A stretch of 64,000 nt of DNA. Source: Naematelia aurantialba. Taxonomy: Eukaryota > Basidiomycota > Tremellomycetes > Tremellales > Naemateliaceae. The DNA lies in contig JAKFAO010000002.1 of NCBI GenBank assembly GCA_021527695.1, positions 992,501 through 1,056,500 of the forward strand, in the 5' to 3' direction. Under the pieces are notes generated by a model. It was not told the DNA's origin. It saw only the letters and a program-made list of their open reading frames with translations, and did not search any database. Of the stretch, positions 31,401-44,010 are shown piece by piece. The translations under genes and the position numbers were made by a program. Position 1 is the stretch's first letter. Every line of letters begins with the position of its first letter.

Positions 31401-34400
31401 CGCACTGCGTCCAGTGACATCCCCATCCCCTCCATCATCGTTCGCCCCCTCAAGCCCATCCCAAATGCTTGTTGGGAAACCTGATTATGGCGTAGATCTT
31501 TGGTCGAGCCGGGCGACCAGGATACGAAACGAGTGGTGTTGGGTACATCTGTACTACAGGAGATAAGCTTGACCATTACCTCCAGGCCATCATGGCCCAA
31601 GTGAGTGCTGTACTTCCTCGGACGCACATCTGCTGAATGATCAGCATCCGATTGAATCGAAATTCATCCCTGGAATGATCGACTCTCTCAATGCTGAAAT
31701 CTCCCTCGGTACGATTAGCAACGTGGCAGAAGCGATTGAATGGCTTGGCTATACATATCTGTTTGGTGAGGGTTGTTGGGTCCTGATCCATGCTCAGCTT
31801 ACGGTTTGGTCAGTGCGAATGCGGAAAGAGCCGTTTATCTATGGTGCGTGACCTGTACGAGAAGTGCCCATGTTTTCTGACCAGTCAGGAATGAGCCACG
31901 ATGAGCCGGTCGATGATCCGCAGCTCGGCAAAAAGCGCCTGGAACTCGTGATGAACGCTACTCGGCAGCTGCAATCTGCCAAGATGGTCCGCTTTGACGA
32001 CAGTTCGCAGTCTTTCGCTATCTCAGATCTGGGGAGAATCGCGGCAAAGTATTACCTGCGATACCAAACACTGGAGATCTTCAGTGGGTCCTTTCGTCTT
32101 CCTCCGGGCCAGGACAACAGCAGCGAGCTCGAGCTAATGAGTTGGCTAGACGAGAAGTTTCACTCGAAGATGAAGAATGCGGATCTATTCGTCATGCTCT
32201 CGCACGCTACCGAGGTGAGCAGAGGGACGCTATTCAGGCAGAGTACAGCTGAGAGGATCCAGTTTGAGCAGATTCAGATGCGGGAGAGCGAGAATGACGA
32301 GTTGACCGCGATTCTGGAGAGCGACCACGTCGTCATGGAGGTCAAGGTGTGTTAGAACCTTCTCCGACCGCCTCCCCCCTCTCATTGCCTCTCTACTTGT
32401 CATCCACCTTTCCCTTGTCATCCACCTTTCCCTTGTCATCCAGCGTTTTCCTTGTCATCCAGCGTGCCCTCTCTCATTCGCCTCCCCTCCCCGTGTCGTT
32501 ACTCTGCGTTTTATGCCTATCCTTCTTTCAGCTGACTGGTTGGAATCAGGACGGAACGACCTCGAAGCAAGGCAAAGTGAACATCTTGTCAGCGCCTTTC
32601 GATCCTTCTTCAATGTTTAACTGACTTCCAGCAGGCTGCAAGCATACATATCAAAGGTTTTCATTGAAGACTTTGCTCTTGTCTCTGATTCGGCATATGT
32701 TGCTCAGGTGAGCTTCCTTTAGTCGTCAAACTTGATTCTCTGCTGATTCAGGACAGAATGCCGCTCGAATCATCCGCGCTCTTCTTGAGATCGCGCTGAG
32801 TAGGGATTGGGCGAACTGCGCGGTCCTTCTCATCGACCTCAGCAAAGCGATCGAGCAACGCATGTGGCCTTTTGAGCATCCACTTCTTCAAATCGCGACC
32901 CTTCAACGTGAAACGCTCTACAATTTGAAACGATATGCCGAGGACACGGAGATTGCCGACTTGCGATTGATGGAGCCTACAGACATTGCTGCGATGATTC
33001 ACATGAACGAGAAGCACGGTATTGCTATCCGTGATGCGGCGCTATTGTTTCCCACCATCGGCGTCACGTACAAGCTCCGACCTCTGGCGCACGACCTCCT
33101 GCAGATAAGTGTGCATGTCGAAGCGACGTTCAAGTGGGATGCGAAAGTCTCCGGGTCCGGGGAACCATTTTACGTGTGGATTCAGGACGCGGATGGGTAC
33201 ACGATCATTCAGTGGCGCTTCATTCTCGTCCGCCCGGCGACGAAAGAGCTCGACCTCGATTTCGTCATCCCCATTGGTGATACTATCCCGCCTTCTCTCA
33301 CGGTCATTTCGGCCTCGGATCGTTGGATGGGCTCACACTCTGAGGACATCGTTGCACTGGAAGATCTGGTTATGCCTGCCCCACCACAAGATCCGACTCC
33401 TCTCCTTGATCTCCCTTTCTTGCGGACCGGGCTGTGTTTTGACAACCCACAATTGCAACAGGCATACCAAGCCGTAGGAATCGATACATTGAACGGTATC
33501 CAGACCCAGGCGTTCTGGGCGGCCTTGCACAGCCAGATGAACGTACTAGTGAGCGCGCCCGTGGGTAGTGGCAAGTCGCTCTTAGGCGAAGCTGCGATAT
33601 GGTATGTTGCTAATCCACTTGTGGATATTACACTGATATACTGATATACTCTACTTAGGCATGCGTTTCAAACCAATGACACAGCGGTCGTGCTAGTCAT
33701 TGTGCCTCGACGGCATTCCGTGCAGGAAGTCACAGCTCGTATACGTAGCGTGTGTCCCAGGAATACGGGACTTCACGTCAATCCATTGATCAACCCTGCG
33801 GATTTTGGCCACGTATCGGGAGCGAAGCGCACAATCGTCGTGACTAGCCCGACCACGTTCTTACGAGTAGACGACGCCATCATCGTCGCCGCTCTACGAA
33901 CCATCTCCCTCGCAGTCCTCGAGGATTTGCATCTGCTGGACGACGCGTACGAGCTCACCATAGCTCGTACTCTTAGCATTACCCGGCCAGCGAAAACACG
34001 TATCGTAGGATTGACAAGCTCGCTGAGTGACCCTTCCGATTTGGCGTCGTGGCTCGGCGTGGATCCTGCTTTCTTGTTCGCCTTTTATCCGCGGGACCGA
34101 GGAAGTCCCATTCCTGTAAACATCAAGACATTCACAATTCCACACTCGAGCACCCTGCTCAAGGTCATGGTGAAACCGACTTACGATGTCATCAAGTCGT
34201 CGTCAAGCCAGAACATCATATTCGTACCATCACGATCAGCTTGCAGGACAGTAGCGGCGGATCTTGTCAAGCAATCCGGTACCGAGATGGATCTGAACGG
34301 GTTCTTGACGGCCCCGCGGGAAGATGTTGAGCCGCTCGTCCAGCGTCTGCGGGATCCAGCACTATATGAGCCGGTGCTCCATGGAATCGGATACATCGTA

Positions 34401-35189
34401 CCTACCATGCCTGGCGCCGACCTCGCTCTCGTGCTCGAGCTATTCGCGTCTGGTATCCTGCGGGCATTGATTGTGCCCCACGAAGCATGCTGGACGCTGC
34501 CTGTGCGTGCAGAGACGGTCGTCGTCATGGGCACGCAATATGTTCGGTTCTCAGGAGAAGGAGCGAAAGCCGACCGGCAAATCGTCAACTACACCCGACA
34601 AGAGCTCGTCCGAATGCAGGGATTTGCGATCCCTTCTGCTAGTCCATCCCTCACTGGCGGAAGGATGTTCATCATGTGTCAGACGGAGCAGGCGTCTCTT
34701 ATCGGCCGGATCCTGGCAGATGGGTTACCACTCGAGTCGTCGATGCCGCAATTACTTCGGCGGCAAGGCACACCAGACGCGATCGATGGTCTACGGCGGA
34801 TGCTGAAGCCTCGTGCGCCGCCTCCACCGCCGCAACACCACCGGCCCCGCGTCGCCGACCTGCGGAAGCGGGACATCCTCGACCTGTTGCGGTGGACGTA
34901 CTTTGCCTGGCGGGCGCGGAGTAATCCGACATACTACGATATCCAGCCGGCGCGCGAGGGAGAGCAAGTGTCCCGACTGGTCGATCAGTGGTGGGCAGGG
35001 CAGCCGGGCGAGTACGGCGAGGTCAATATGGGCCACAGCGGCAAGTCGGCAGCAGGGAGCAGGGCGAGCAGGGCGAGCAAGGTGGGCGAGAGCGTCGTTG
35101 AGACCAGCGCGGGATGGGGGGATAGTGAGCTTGGGATGGGTACACAGAGAGAGGTGCCGGTGGGTATGGCTGATGGCGAGGCTCTCTAG
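28492..35189 (+). CDS. SLH1: SLH1/ASCC3-type tandem-cassette Ski2-like helicase with degenerate second half
   Basis: Slh1/ASCC3 splits collided ribosomes in the RQT quality-control complex. 24 exons: 28492-28610, 28667-28897, 28927-29158, 29238-29429, 29482-29601, 29647-29754, 29803-29881, 29931-29944, 29987-30310, 30356-30448, 30494-30576, 30627-30765, 30828-31118, 31219-31350, 31496-31600, 31645-31765, 31814-31843, 31889-32083, 32150-32214, 32263-32346, 32550-32587, 32635-32707, 32757-33601, 33659-35189; 1747 aa. Cassette 1 is canonical: [47 protein letters not shown] first Sec63 unit follows ([39 protein letters not shown]). Cassette 2 keeps [11 protein letters not shown] but has [15 protein letters not shown] and [11 protein letters not shown] in place of motifs II, III and VI, and the protein ends without the second Sec63 unit. 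The 29-nt intron 2 is doubtful. Confidence 0.92.
32396..32465. repeat. Tandem 19-nt repeat in an SLH1 intron
   Basis: Units of CTTGTCATCCACCTTTCCC, three to four copies, lie in the intron 32347-32549. They are pyrimidine-rich on the sense strand. Confidence 0.8.
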
Positions 35190-35511
35190 AGACACCTCGC
35201 CTCTGCAAGGTTGTTATGCAGGAGTAGAGTGCGTCATGGCATGCCGGACGATGCAAAGTACAATTTCGCATCATGCGTCCATGTCCATCGTACACTTACA
35301 TAATGCATGCATGAACAGTTTACAGGAATTTGCAGTCCGTTCTGTGTATATCACAGGTCGACCATATATCTTCACCGTTGACCATCCACTCTTTACCGTT
35401 CGCTGCGATCCTTCACCCTTGACATTGGACTTGCACGGATCGTTTCACTATCCTGTGACAAGTTTCAGTCTGGTGCCACAGCTGAATCACATGGAGACTA
35501 ACCCCAGCCGG
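35190..35511. other. Convergent 3' intergenic region
   Basis: 322 bp between SLH1 and the 629-aa unknown gene. I searched it specifically for a continuation of SLH1 (a second Sec63 unit) and found none. Confidence 0.5.
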
Positions 35512-35693
35512 CTAAGCCATAGCGAACAGCTCGTTCTTTATGACCTTGGCCAGATCCCCCATGATCTCCACGACCTCGCGCAGAGAGTCCCGCTTCAGCG
35601 CGACGCCCTGGGCCTGCAGCGTTTCTGAGGATTTCAGTCTTGGCCGGGTATATCGATGCGAGACCACACGGAAACGCAGACGCAGAGGGAACC

Positions 35694-35750
<57 letters not shown>

Positions 35751-37844
35751 GCGCAGACGCAGGCGCAGACGCACTCACCCAAGACGTCCCTCTCGAGCCT
35801 CGTCCACACCACCCTCAGCGAAACCACCACCCGCTCCCCCTCGGCGGCGCCCATCTCCGCCCGAACCTCTTGGCCGGGGAACGCCAGTGCCGCCCGCAGG
35901 TAGGCGTACCACTCTGCCTGTCGGGCTGCGCGCGTCTTCAGCCGGCTGGACGGGCCGGCGAACCCGTTGGCCGCGCCGGAGAGGGTGTATCGCAGGGCCG
36001 TGGTTAGGTGGCCTAGGAAGAGGGAGAGGCGTTGACGGTCTTTCTTGTGCTTGACAGTGGTTACCTCTTTGTTGGTTCCGCGTCCGTCACCGTCTCCTTC
36101 TCCGTGGCGGCCTGCGTTCTGAGCTTGATTGCCAGGGGTTTCACAGTCGTCTTCGTCTGGAAAATGATTCGCGCAGAAACAGAAGCAACGGCGTAGAAGG
36201 ACAACGCCGTGGAGAATACAGAGAACGGCATGACACGGAAGCAGCCGCAGTGTAGCAGAAGCGAAAGCATTTCTTGTCAGTACTTGGGCACCAAGGCCTT
36301 TCTGAAAGAGACAGCACTAGACGTACCGAGATCGGCCAAAAGCTCCGTGCGCACTCGCGATTTGGCGTCGCTGTCATCGCTCTCGACGCCAAGCAAGGTA
36401 TCTACAATGGCCCTGATACAAGTGGCAATTCGCGCGTCATCGGCCGCCCGGGTGGCTCCCGGACTCGTTGCCTCGTTCCTCTCCCTTTCCGACATGGAGT
36501 TGGAATTGCTGAGTTCACTCCCAACTCCCACGGCGCTGAGAGCTACCAACGCCCTGAATGTCGGTGTCTCTGTCGACTTTGACGTTGTCAAAGCCGACCC
36601 GGTCGAGCCGTTCCCGGCGGTCGACGAAACCACCTCCTTTAGCAGCCCCATCAAACGCGTACAAGGTTCCAGCAAACCCGTAGGCACAGGCGGCCCAAGG
36701 GCCTGAGCCAGTTGCATTTGCGATTCCCTCGATGCATCAGTATCGGCGTCCTTGCGCCGGCGGACCCGCTGGAGAGGCGAGACGGATCGCGGGCGTTCCC
36801 ATGGCAATTCACTGCCGCTGCCCCGATATGTAATGTACGTCCGTTCCGAGAACGTGCTGGGCCGGCGGGAGGGCCGGTCACGTTGGGTGTCTCCCTCTCC
36901 GTCGATTTTCGCTGTCAGTGCGCGAGAACCTGCACGGGTGGATAGAGTGGGAGAGGGAGGCGGAGATGGAGATGGAGAGGGCGAGTCGTCAATCGTCTGT
37001 AGGATAATTCGTCAGATTCTTGGTTCCTCAGCTAGGGAGAGTGGATCTCACCACCACATCACCCTCAGGGATGGGCAACTGGCTGCGGGGTCTGTGCTTG
37101 TACGCAGAGCGGCCCATCATTGGGGTCGGCGTTGGTGTCACAGATGAAGTGTTTCGCGAAGCTCGACTTGGCCTACTGGCTGTACTGGCCCCACTAGTAC
37201 CGCCTCGCCTGCCCGACCCTCCCGACACGCCGGAGCCGCTCGTGTCATTTCCGCCGCGGGACGGAGGTGGATCGATCGACCGACACGAGACAGACCGCCC
37301 TGAGGCCGTCGGCGTCGTCGGCGCCCTGTTCCTAGGACGACGAGGCGTCGGCGTCCGTGTGAGTCGCGCACGGAACGCGTCGAGCGACGTGGGAGTCGCA
37401 GATGTGCGTGAACGGACAGGATGGCGAGGCGTGTGACTGGAGGTCGAGTAGCGTGGCCGCGAGGAAGGCGTCGGTGGGATGATTGGGATGTCCCGCTTGC
37501 GGGGTGTCTGCGGCTTCAGGCTAGTCAGCACCCAAGTGCTTCGGCTGCGCTTGGTCGGCCACGAAAGGGAGACGAGGCGTTTTCCCTCCCAACTACCCTC
37601 AACAGTCTCACTAGATGCCCACACTCGAACACTCTCAAAAACTCACAGTCTGCTGTCGCTCCGGAGCTTCAGACTTGATTCGCAATGCAGGCGGCGACGA
37701 CAGTGCTTCAGTCTTCACACGAGTTGCGCACCGAGGGGTAGGCGGCGGACTTTGTCTATAGTTCGCTGCCCTATATTTCACTACTTCAAAGTCATGAGGC
37801 CACTTCACTAGACTGGTCGGCGGCGGTGTCGGGGGTGGGGCCAT
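35512..37844 (-). CDS. Unknown 629-aa protein with Pro/Arg-rich N-terminus and one hydrophobic segment
   Basis: Not recognised. Exons: 37844-37647, 37513-37052, 36996-36327, 36272-36091, 36043-35779, 35624-35512; the lengths sum to a multiple of three and each join keeps a long open frame, so it is likely a real gene. Residues 1-300 are basic and rich in Pro, Arg, Ser and Thr (for example TPRKRDIPIIPPTPSSRPR), a low-complexity, probably disordered and phosphorylatable region. A Leu-rich helical stretch (QLAQALGPPVP, LMGLLKEVVSS) precedes a possible membrane segment (FSVFSTALSFYAVASVSA, about residue 460). The last 130 residues look folded (FLGHLTTALRYTLSGAANGF, VVEIMGDLAKVIKNELFAMA). The joins around 36272-36043 are the least certain. 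Confidence 0.6.
35695..35774. repeat. Hexanucleotide microsatellite (GACGCA)n
   Basis: About 13 near-perfect units of GACGCA, with GGCGCA variants, fill intron 5 of the unknown gene; the sense strand reads (TGCGTC)n right after the donor site. Confidence 0.95.
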
Positions 37845-38259
37845 GAGTGCTTTGCGGTTTGCGCGAGGGGTTGTCTGTTCTGGTCAGTATCCCTGGACAG
37901 ACGATACTGACAGAGCCTCACCGGGTCCATGGGCTGTATGTTCATGGTTACCAAGACAAGCAGCGTCTGGATTGGGAGGCCACGAAATTCAGCCAAGGAG
38001 AGGTCATGCTTTAGTACTAGGCGCACGCAGGCGGTCAGTGCTGGATTAGCGTCCGCGCTAGCCATCGTCATGGTGATATGGCCGGACCACCATACGGTCC
38101 AAGCTGCAGCTGTCGCTGCAGCCGAGCCGTCCTTGGGCCTTGGGAGCTCCGCATTCTGGGGTCTTGGTGGGATCCGAGCGATGGTTATGAATATGCATCG
38201 CACAACAACGTCGCGGGGAAGGGGAGAAACCCGAACCTGGGAATGTACAGATGGAACGT
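37845..38259. other. Intergenic region upstream of the unknown gene
   Basis: 415 bp between tandem minus-strand genes: 3' flank of the SCP2 gene and promoter of the 629-aa gene. No element recognised. Confidence 0.4.
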
Positions 38260-39584
38260 CTACAGCTTGGCCTTGGCACCCTGTTTCTTGTAAGGCACAA
38301 TCTTCAACAATACGAAGGGAAAAAGCACTGACCTTCAAGACGCCATCCAACTTGGTCTGAGGTATGTCAGCGGAAATCACGGTCGTGGGTCTGAGCTATG
38401 TCCGTGTCTAGTGACGAGGTCCACTCTTGGAGTGGGTATTTCGCAACGGAAAAAGGATGATCCCAACTCACAGCGAGCATGACCTGCGGCCTCAAGGTTA
38501 GTGACACAAATGTGTCCAATGGTGGGAGGACGTACATTCCCCTTGACCTTCAGTGCACCAGTCATAAACGCCTTCTGCCCATTCAACTTGCCGTCTGCAA
38601 GCTGGATGAAGGTGTCTGCCGAGATTAGTGGGCTGTTCATAGGCCCGCCCAAGGTGGGCCAGCGCGAATTAGCTTACCGTCAGAAAGATTCATCGTGACG
38701 TCTTTGTGTGCGTTAGCAGAGGTACTTGAACTCGGGTCCTATGTGAGTAACGCGCAACGAGAGTTGCGAGGGAGCAGGGAAGCAAGTGAGCAGGGAAGTG
38801 GGAAGTAGGAAATAAACAGCAAGCATGAGGAAGCAGCAAGCAGGACGCAACAAGTACCAAGCTCACCAGGCTTCTTTGCTGGGCCTTTGGAGACTTTGCC
38901 CTCGTTCTTCAGGTCGATCCTGCGCGACTTAGCCGAGAATACACGGCGCAGAGACGACTGACACCCATGTCGCCTCCTTTCCCTGGCCGTTCTTTACGTT
39001 GAGCTGGAATATCCCGTTTGTCTGTGCGTGTCATCAGGACCCAGCTTGCTTCGGGACTAATTGCAGAGACAAAAGATCCCAAATCGACCGTCCAGTCACG
39101 AACGGCGATGTCTTGAGCATCGTGACTGACGGCTGGTAGGCTCGTCGTGGACAGTGTGGGCAGGTAGGTCATCGTGCGCGATGTGAGTAAGTGTGCAGGG
39201 TGGGATTAGGCCGAACTGGCAAGGGGGAGAGAAGAAGAGACGAGACGGGAAAGACGAGAAGAGACGAGAAGAGACGAGAAGAGACGAGAAGAGACGAGAA
39301 GAGGCAAAACGGGAGAGACGAGAAGCGACGCGACGACACGACAAGACGCGAGACAGACCGCCTACACACCTTTTTGATCTGGCTCTTCTTCTCCTCGTCT
39401 GACATTTTCTCAAAAACACCAGCCAGCGCCTACCGTAATGCTCAGCTTCATGGTCTGACCGAGCCCCAAAGCCCCAGGGAAGGAACGTACACTCAACACC
39501 TCGCTCGTCTGACCCCGAGATTAGCGGGGCTGTGGCGCGCACGTTGGAGCTCACTTTGAACCCCTCTTCTTTGATTTCCGACAT
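38260..39584 (-). CDS. SCP2 sterol-carrier domain protein (POX18-like)
   Basis: A small lipid-transfer protein, in yeasts usually peroxisomal. Ten exons: 39584-39555, 39509-39492, 39429-39370, 39021-38963, 38919-38867, 38701-38678, 38615-38536, 38483-38472, 38356-38333, 38286-38260, giving 128 aa, the usual length of a stand-alone SCP2 domain. Sequence in order: MSEIKEEGFKTSEVLS, VFEKMSDEEKKSQIKK, NGIFQLNVKNGQGKEATWV, IDLKNEGKVSKGPAKKPDV, TMNLSDDTFIQLADGKLNGQ, AFMTGALKVKGNVMLATKL, DGVLKKQGAKAKL. The terminal AKL is a PTS1-like tripeptide (A-K-L), supporting peroxisomal location. Five exons are only 12-27 nt, yet all phases agree. Intron 3 carries a decanucleotide repeat. Confidence 0.93.
39252..39304. 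repeat. Decanucleotide repeat (GAGACGAGAA)n in SCP2 intron 3
   Basis: About five perfect units, flanked by degenerate purine-rich copies to about 39340. On the SCP2 sense strand this is TTCTCGTCTC, pyrimidine-rich. Confidence 0.9.
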
Positions 39585-39931
39585 CTCTACGTTATGCTCT
39601 CAACTGCTTTCCCGTGTTACGTATCTACGTAGGTAGTGGTGATAAGATGCGATGCGAGGAGCGGTGTGGTGGACGACGACTAGGATTTTTTGAGTTGTGC
39701 TGTTGGTGCGATCAGAGGTCGATGAGCAGCATCGCCGGCAAACAACCTACTCATTACCGGCTCTGCGCGCCTAATTCCACTACTGCATAGGCGGCTGCGG
39801 GTATGTGGCGCCTAAAGACGCTTGCCAATTACTGAAGACATGTTCTATAATTGATCGACCCAGTGACATGTGTGACAATGATGCATGCTCGCGCTGTGCC
39901 TCTGCTCCCCCCCCCCACCTCCCGGCTACAC
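39585..39931. other. Intergenic region, VPS55 to SCP2
   Basis: 347 bp containing the SCP2 promoter and the VPS55 3' flank, including the run of C at 39910-39916. Nothing else recognised. Confidence 0.4.
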
Positions 39932-40858
39932 TCAGAACTCGTCCTCTCCGCCCCCGCCAAACCACCCAGAGTACACCAAGATCGTGCCGTACACCAGCCC
40001 ACCGCCAGCTATCGACATCCAGCATGCGGCTGGTTGGATGAGAGCAGAGTGAGCGAGCAGGAGGGGGAGGGAGAGGCCCGTTGTCTATGCGTGTGTCAGC
40101 GATGACACGACGTTCGTTGTGTATTGGGTTGGACCTTGCGTATAAACGCTGATCAGGCTGCACGAGCGTCGTTGTTTCCGCCTGTTCAGGATGTCTGGAA
40201 AGCAAGGCGAGGGGTGTGAACATGTGATTGAGAGCTTGCAACTTGGAGCAGCGAGACTCATCTGGAATGCAGTTACAGTGTACGTGGAAAAAAGTTCTCC
40301 GAGGGAGGGAGCGAAGCACGGCGGATTCGCGCAGGACTAACCACAAGCATGCCAGTCAAGAACCGCCCGAAATCGACATATGCCGAATTGTACTCTGGCG
40401 AAATCTCGTCCGCCCTCGCGCAGCGCGAACAGATCGAGTTGGGTAATGGGGCGAGAACGAATGTGAGTGCTGTGTGGGTCAGCCGAGATATTTGTCATGG
40501 GTGGGGGGATGGTGGTTTCGAAGACAGCAGCAAGAAGTACCGGTGGAGTGTACCGTCTCTGGCGGAAGCGAGAGAGTGAAGGAAGAAGAGACGGGATACA
40601 GGGGAGGAATGATGGATCACGTACCGACGAGAAGAGGGAGCCAGTTGGCCCACAATGCACAGGAAAGAATGACGAGCAAGAACCCGAGCGCCAGCACGAA
40701 CGCAAGGAGGATGACGGCTTTGAGGTCGACCGAGGCCATGGTGCGGATACGATACGTGTATTCGTGGTCGTAGGAAGGGAGGAGTGGAGGGAAGCAGCAA
40801 TCAGCTTTGTAGTAACGACAAAGGAGGGTGGATGCTCACTCTTCAGTCCGGCCGCCAT
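39932..40858 (-). CDS. VPS55: Vps55 / LEPROT-family endosomal membrane protein
   Basis: A four-helix membrane protein acting in late-endosome-to-vacuole traffic, with Vps68 in yeast. Exons: 40858-40840, 40717-40625, 40469-40342, 40084-39932, giving 130 aa, matching the family. Conserved strings: MAAGLKTVILLAFVLALGF, LVILSCALWANWLPLLV, ALTFVLAPLPNSICSRCA, YVDFGRFLTGMLV, LLLAHSALIQPAACWMSIAG and GLVYGTILVYSGWFGGGG. The four hydrophobic segments are visible in these blocks. The acceptor at 40718 restores GLKTVILL exactly. Very secure. Confidence 0.95.
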
Positions 40859-41365
40859 GTTGTTGGTCGTTGGTCGTTAGTTTGGTTGTTGGTTGTTGCC
40901 TGCTCAATGCTGGTGGTTAGATCCTCGTTGCCGCTCTCGATGGCTATTCCCTCCGAGTGCTATGCCGCAGAGAATACAGCATCCGACGTATTACAGAGTA
41001 AGAGAGGACGAGTGGTCGTCTATGCCGTCGGCGGTGTGGTCTTATGTGGGGGTATCGAATAGATGCTGTGGCCGGTATGCCGTGCCTGCAAATGCAGAGT
41101 CGACAAAAAGTCGAAGAGGCATTGGCCGACGACCCGATCTTCGACTCGCTGTCACCTCTTCAACTCACTCGGCTCTCACTCAAAAAGCAGCGACGGGACA
41201 CTCGCTGCACTCGAGACACACTCGAGAGACTCGCAACTCACTCTCCATCCACTCCTCGAAAAAGGTACAGAGAAATGCACCCCACTTCCCAAGTCTCGGT
41301 TCGCGAGGTAGGTGTTCCACTCACGCTCTACGATGTAGTAGATGTGATACTGAGACCGACAGGCC
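40859..41365. other. Divergent promoter region, VPS55 / DAHP synthase
   Basis: 507 bp. A probable 5' UTR intron of the DAHP synthase gene runs from the GTAGGT donor near 41309 to the acceptor GACAG just before 41363. An ORF at 41044-41379 overlaps it but breaks frame with the enzyme. Confidence 0.45.
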
Positions 41366-43274
<1,909 letters not shown>

Positions 43275-43332
43275 GCCTCTTGGTGGCTTCTTGGTGCCAG
43301 GATATGCAGACCTGCATCAGCCAGTGACGCAT

Positions 43333-43411
43333 TTGCATCGTATGTATCTTGTGCATCGTGTGCATCGTATGTATCGGATGCATCATCTGTATCGTATGCA
43401 TGGGTGCATCG
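43333..43411. repeat. Degenerate tandem repeat (TGCATCGTATGTATC)
   Basis: Five to six imperfect units of 10-15 nt lie downstream of the DAHP synthase stop codon. Confidence 0.75.
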
Positions 43412-43960
43412 ACGTGCTCGCTGCGTGCGGCTCACTCTGGCCATGCTCCATGCTCCTCTGAACGCTGCACGCTGCCGCCGTCGTCGTCGTGACCCCAAAC
43501 TGCCCCGCTCGCCACCCCCGCTTTCCTCGAAAGGAATTTAAAAAAACAAAGCAATGCTCACCCTCGCTCTATCATCCCGCAACGACAGTCTCCATCCCTC
43601 TCTCCTTCCTACTCCAGCATCAAAACATCCCCATCGTGTGCTCTACCCCGCCATTCTGCTCTCGACTAGTGCATATCCATAATCCAAACATCGGCACTCG
43701 CAGTGGCCATTCCAAACCTCCGGTTCTAAACGCACAGCCACCGCAGTGCGTTCTGCTGCGGTGCATTCCATCAACGCTTGGGTCATTTTCTCCCTTTGCA
43801 GCATCATTCTGTCGGCTCGTTCACATCTGTATTCCATTCGACTCGCTGGACCCGCCTCGCCTTTCAGTGAGCCATGACGGAGAGCCGGCGTCGTCGGTGA
43901 ACAACACACTGCGCTCGCACGATTTTCGACACATCCACTGGCACTGCGCATATCAATCCA

Positions 43961-44005
43961 CACCAGTCTAGCCAGCACCAGTCTAGCCAGCACCCGTCTA
44001 GCCAG
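43961..44005. repeat. 15-nt triplicate abutting the protease start codon
   Basis: Three tandem copies of CACCAGTCTAGCCAG (third copy CACCCGTCTAGCCAG) end 5 nt before the ATG at 44011, in the 5' leader. Confidence 0.95.
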
Positions 44006-44010
44006 CAAAC

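Larger units (their letters stand above)
43275..44010. other. Intergenic region upstream of the aspartic protease
   Basis: 736 bp without a convincing ORF. It holds the GCATCGTATGTATC repeat at 43333-43411, an A-rich patch near 43540, and the 15-nt triplicate next to the protease ATG. Confidence 0.5.

Noticed and set aside
35656..36054. 132-aa Arg-rich plus-strand ORF
   Set aside because: Produced by translating the (GACGCA)n intron repeat and the antisense of an exon.
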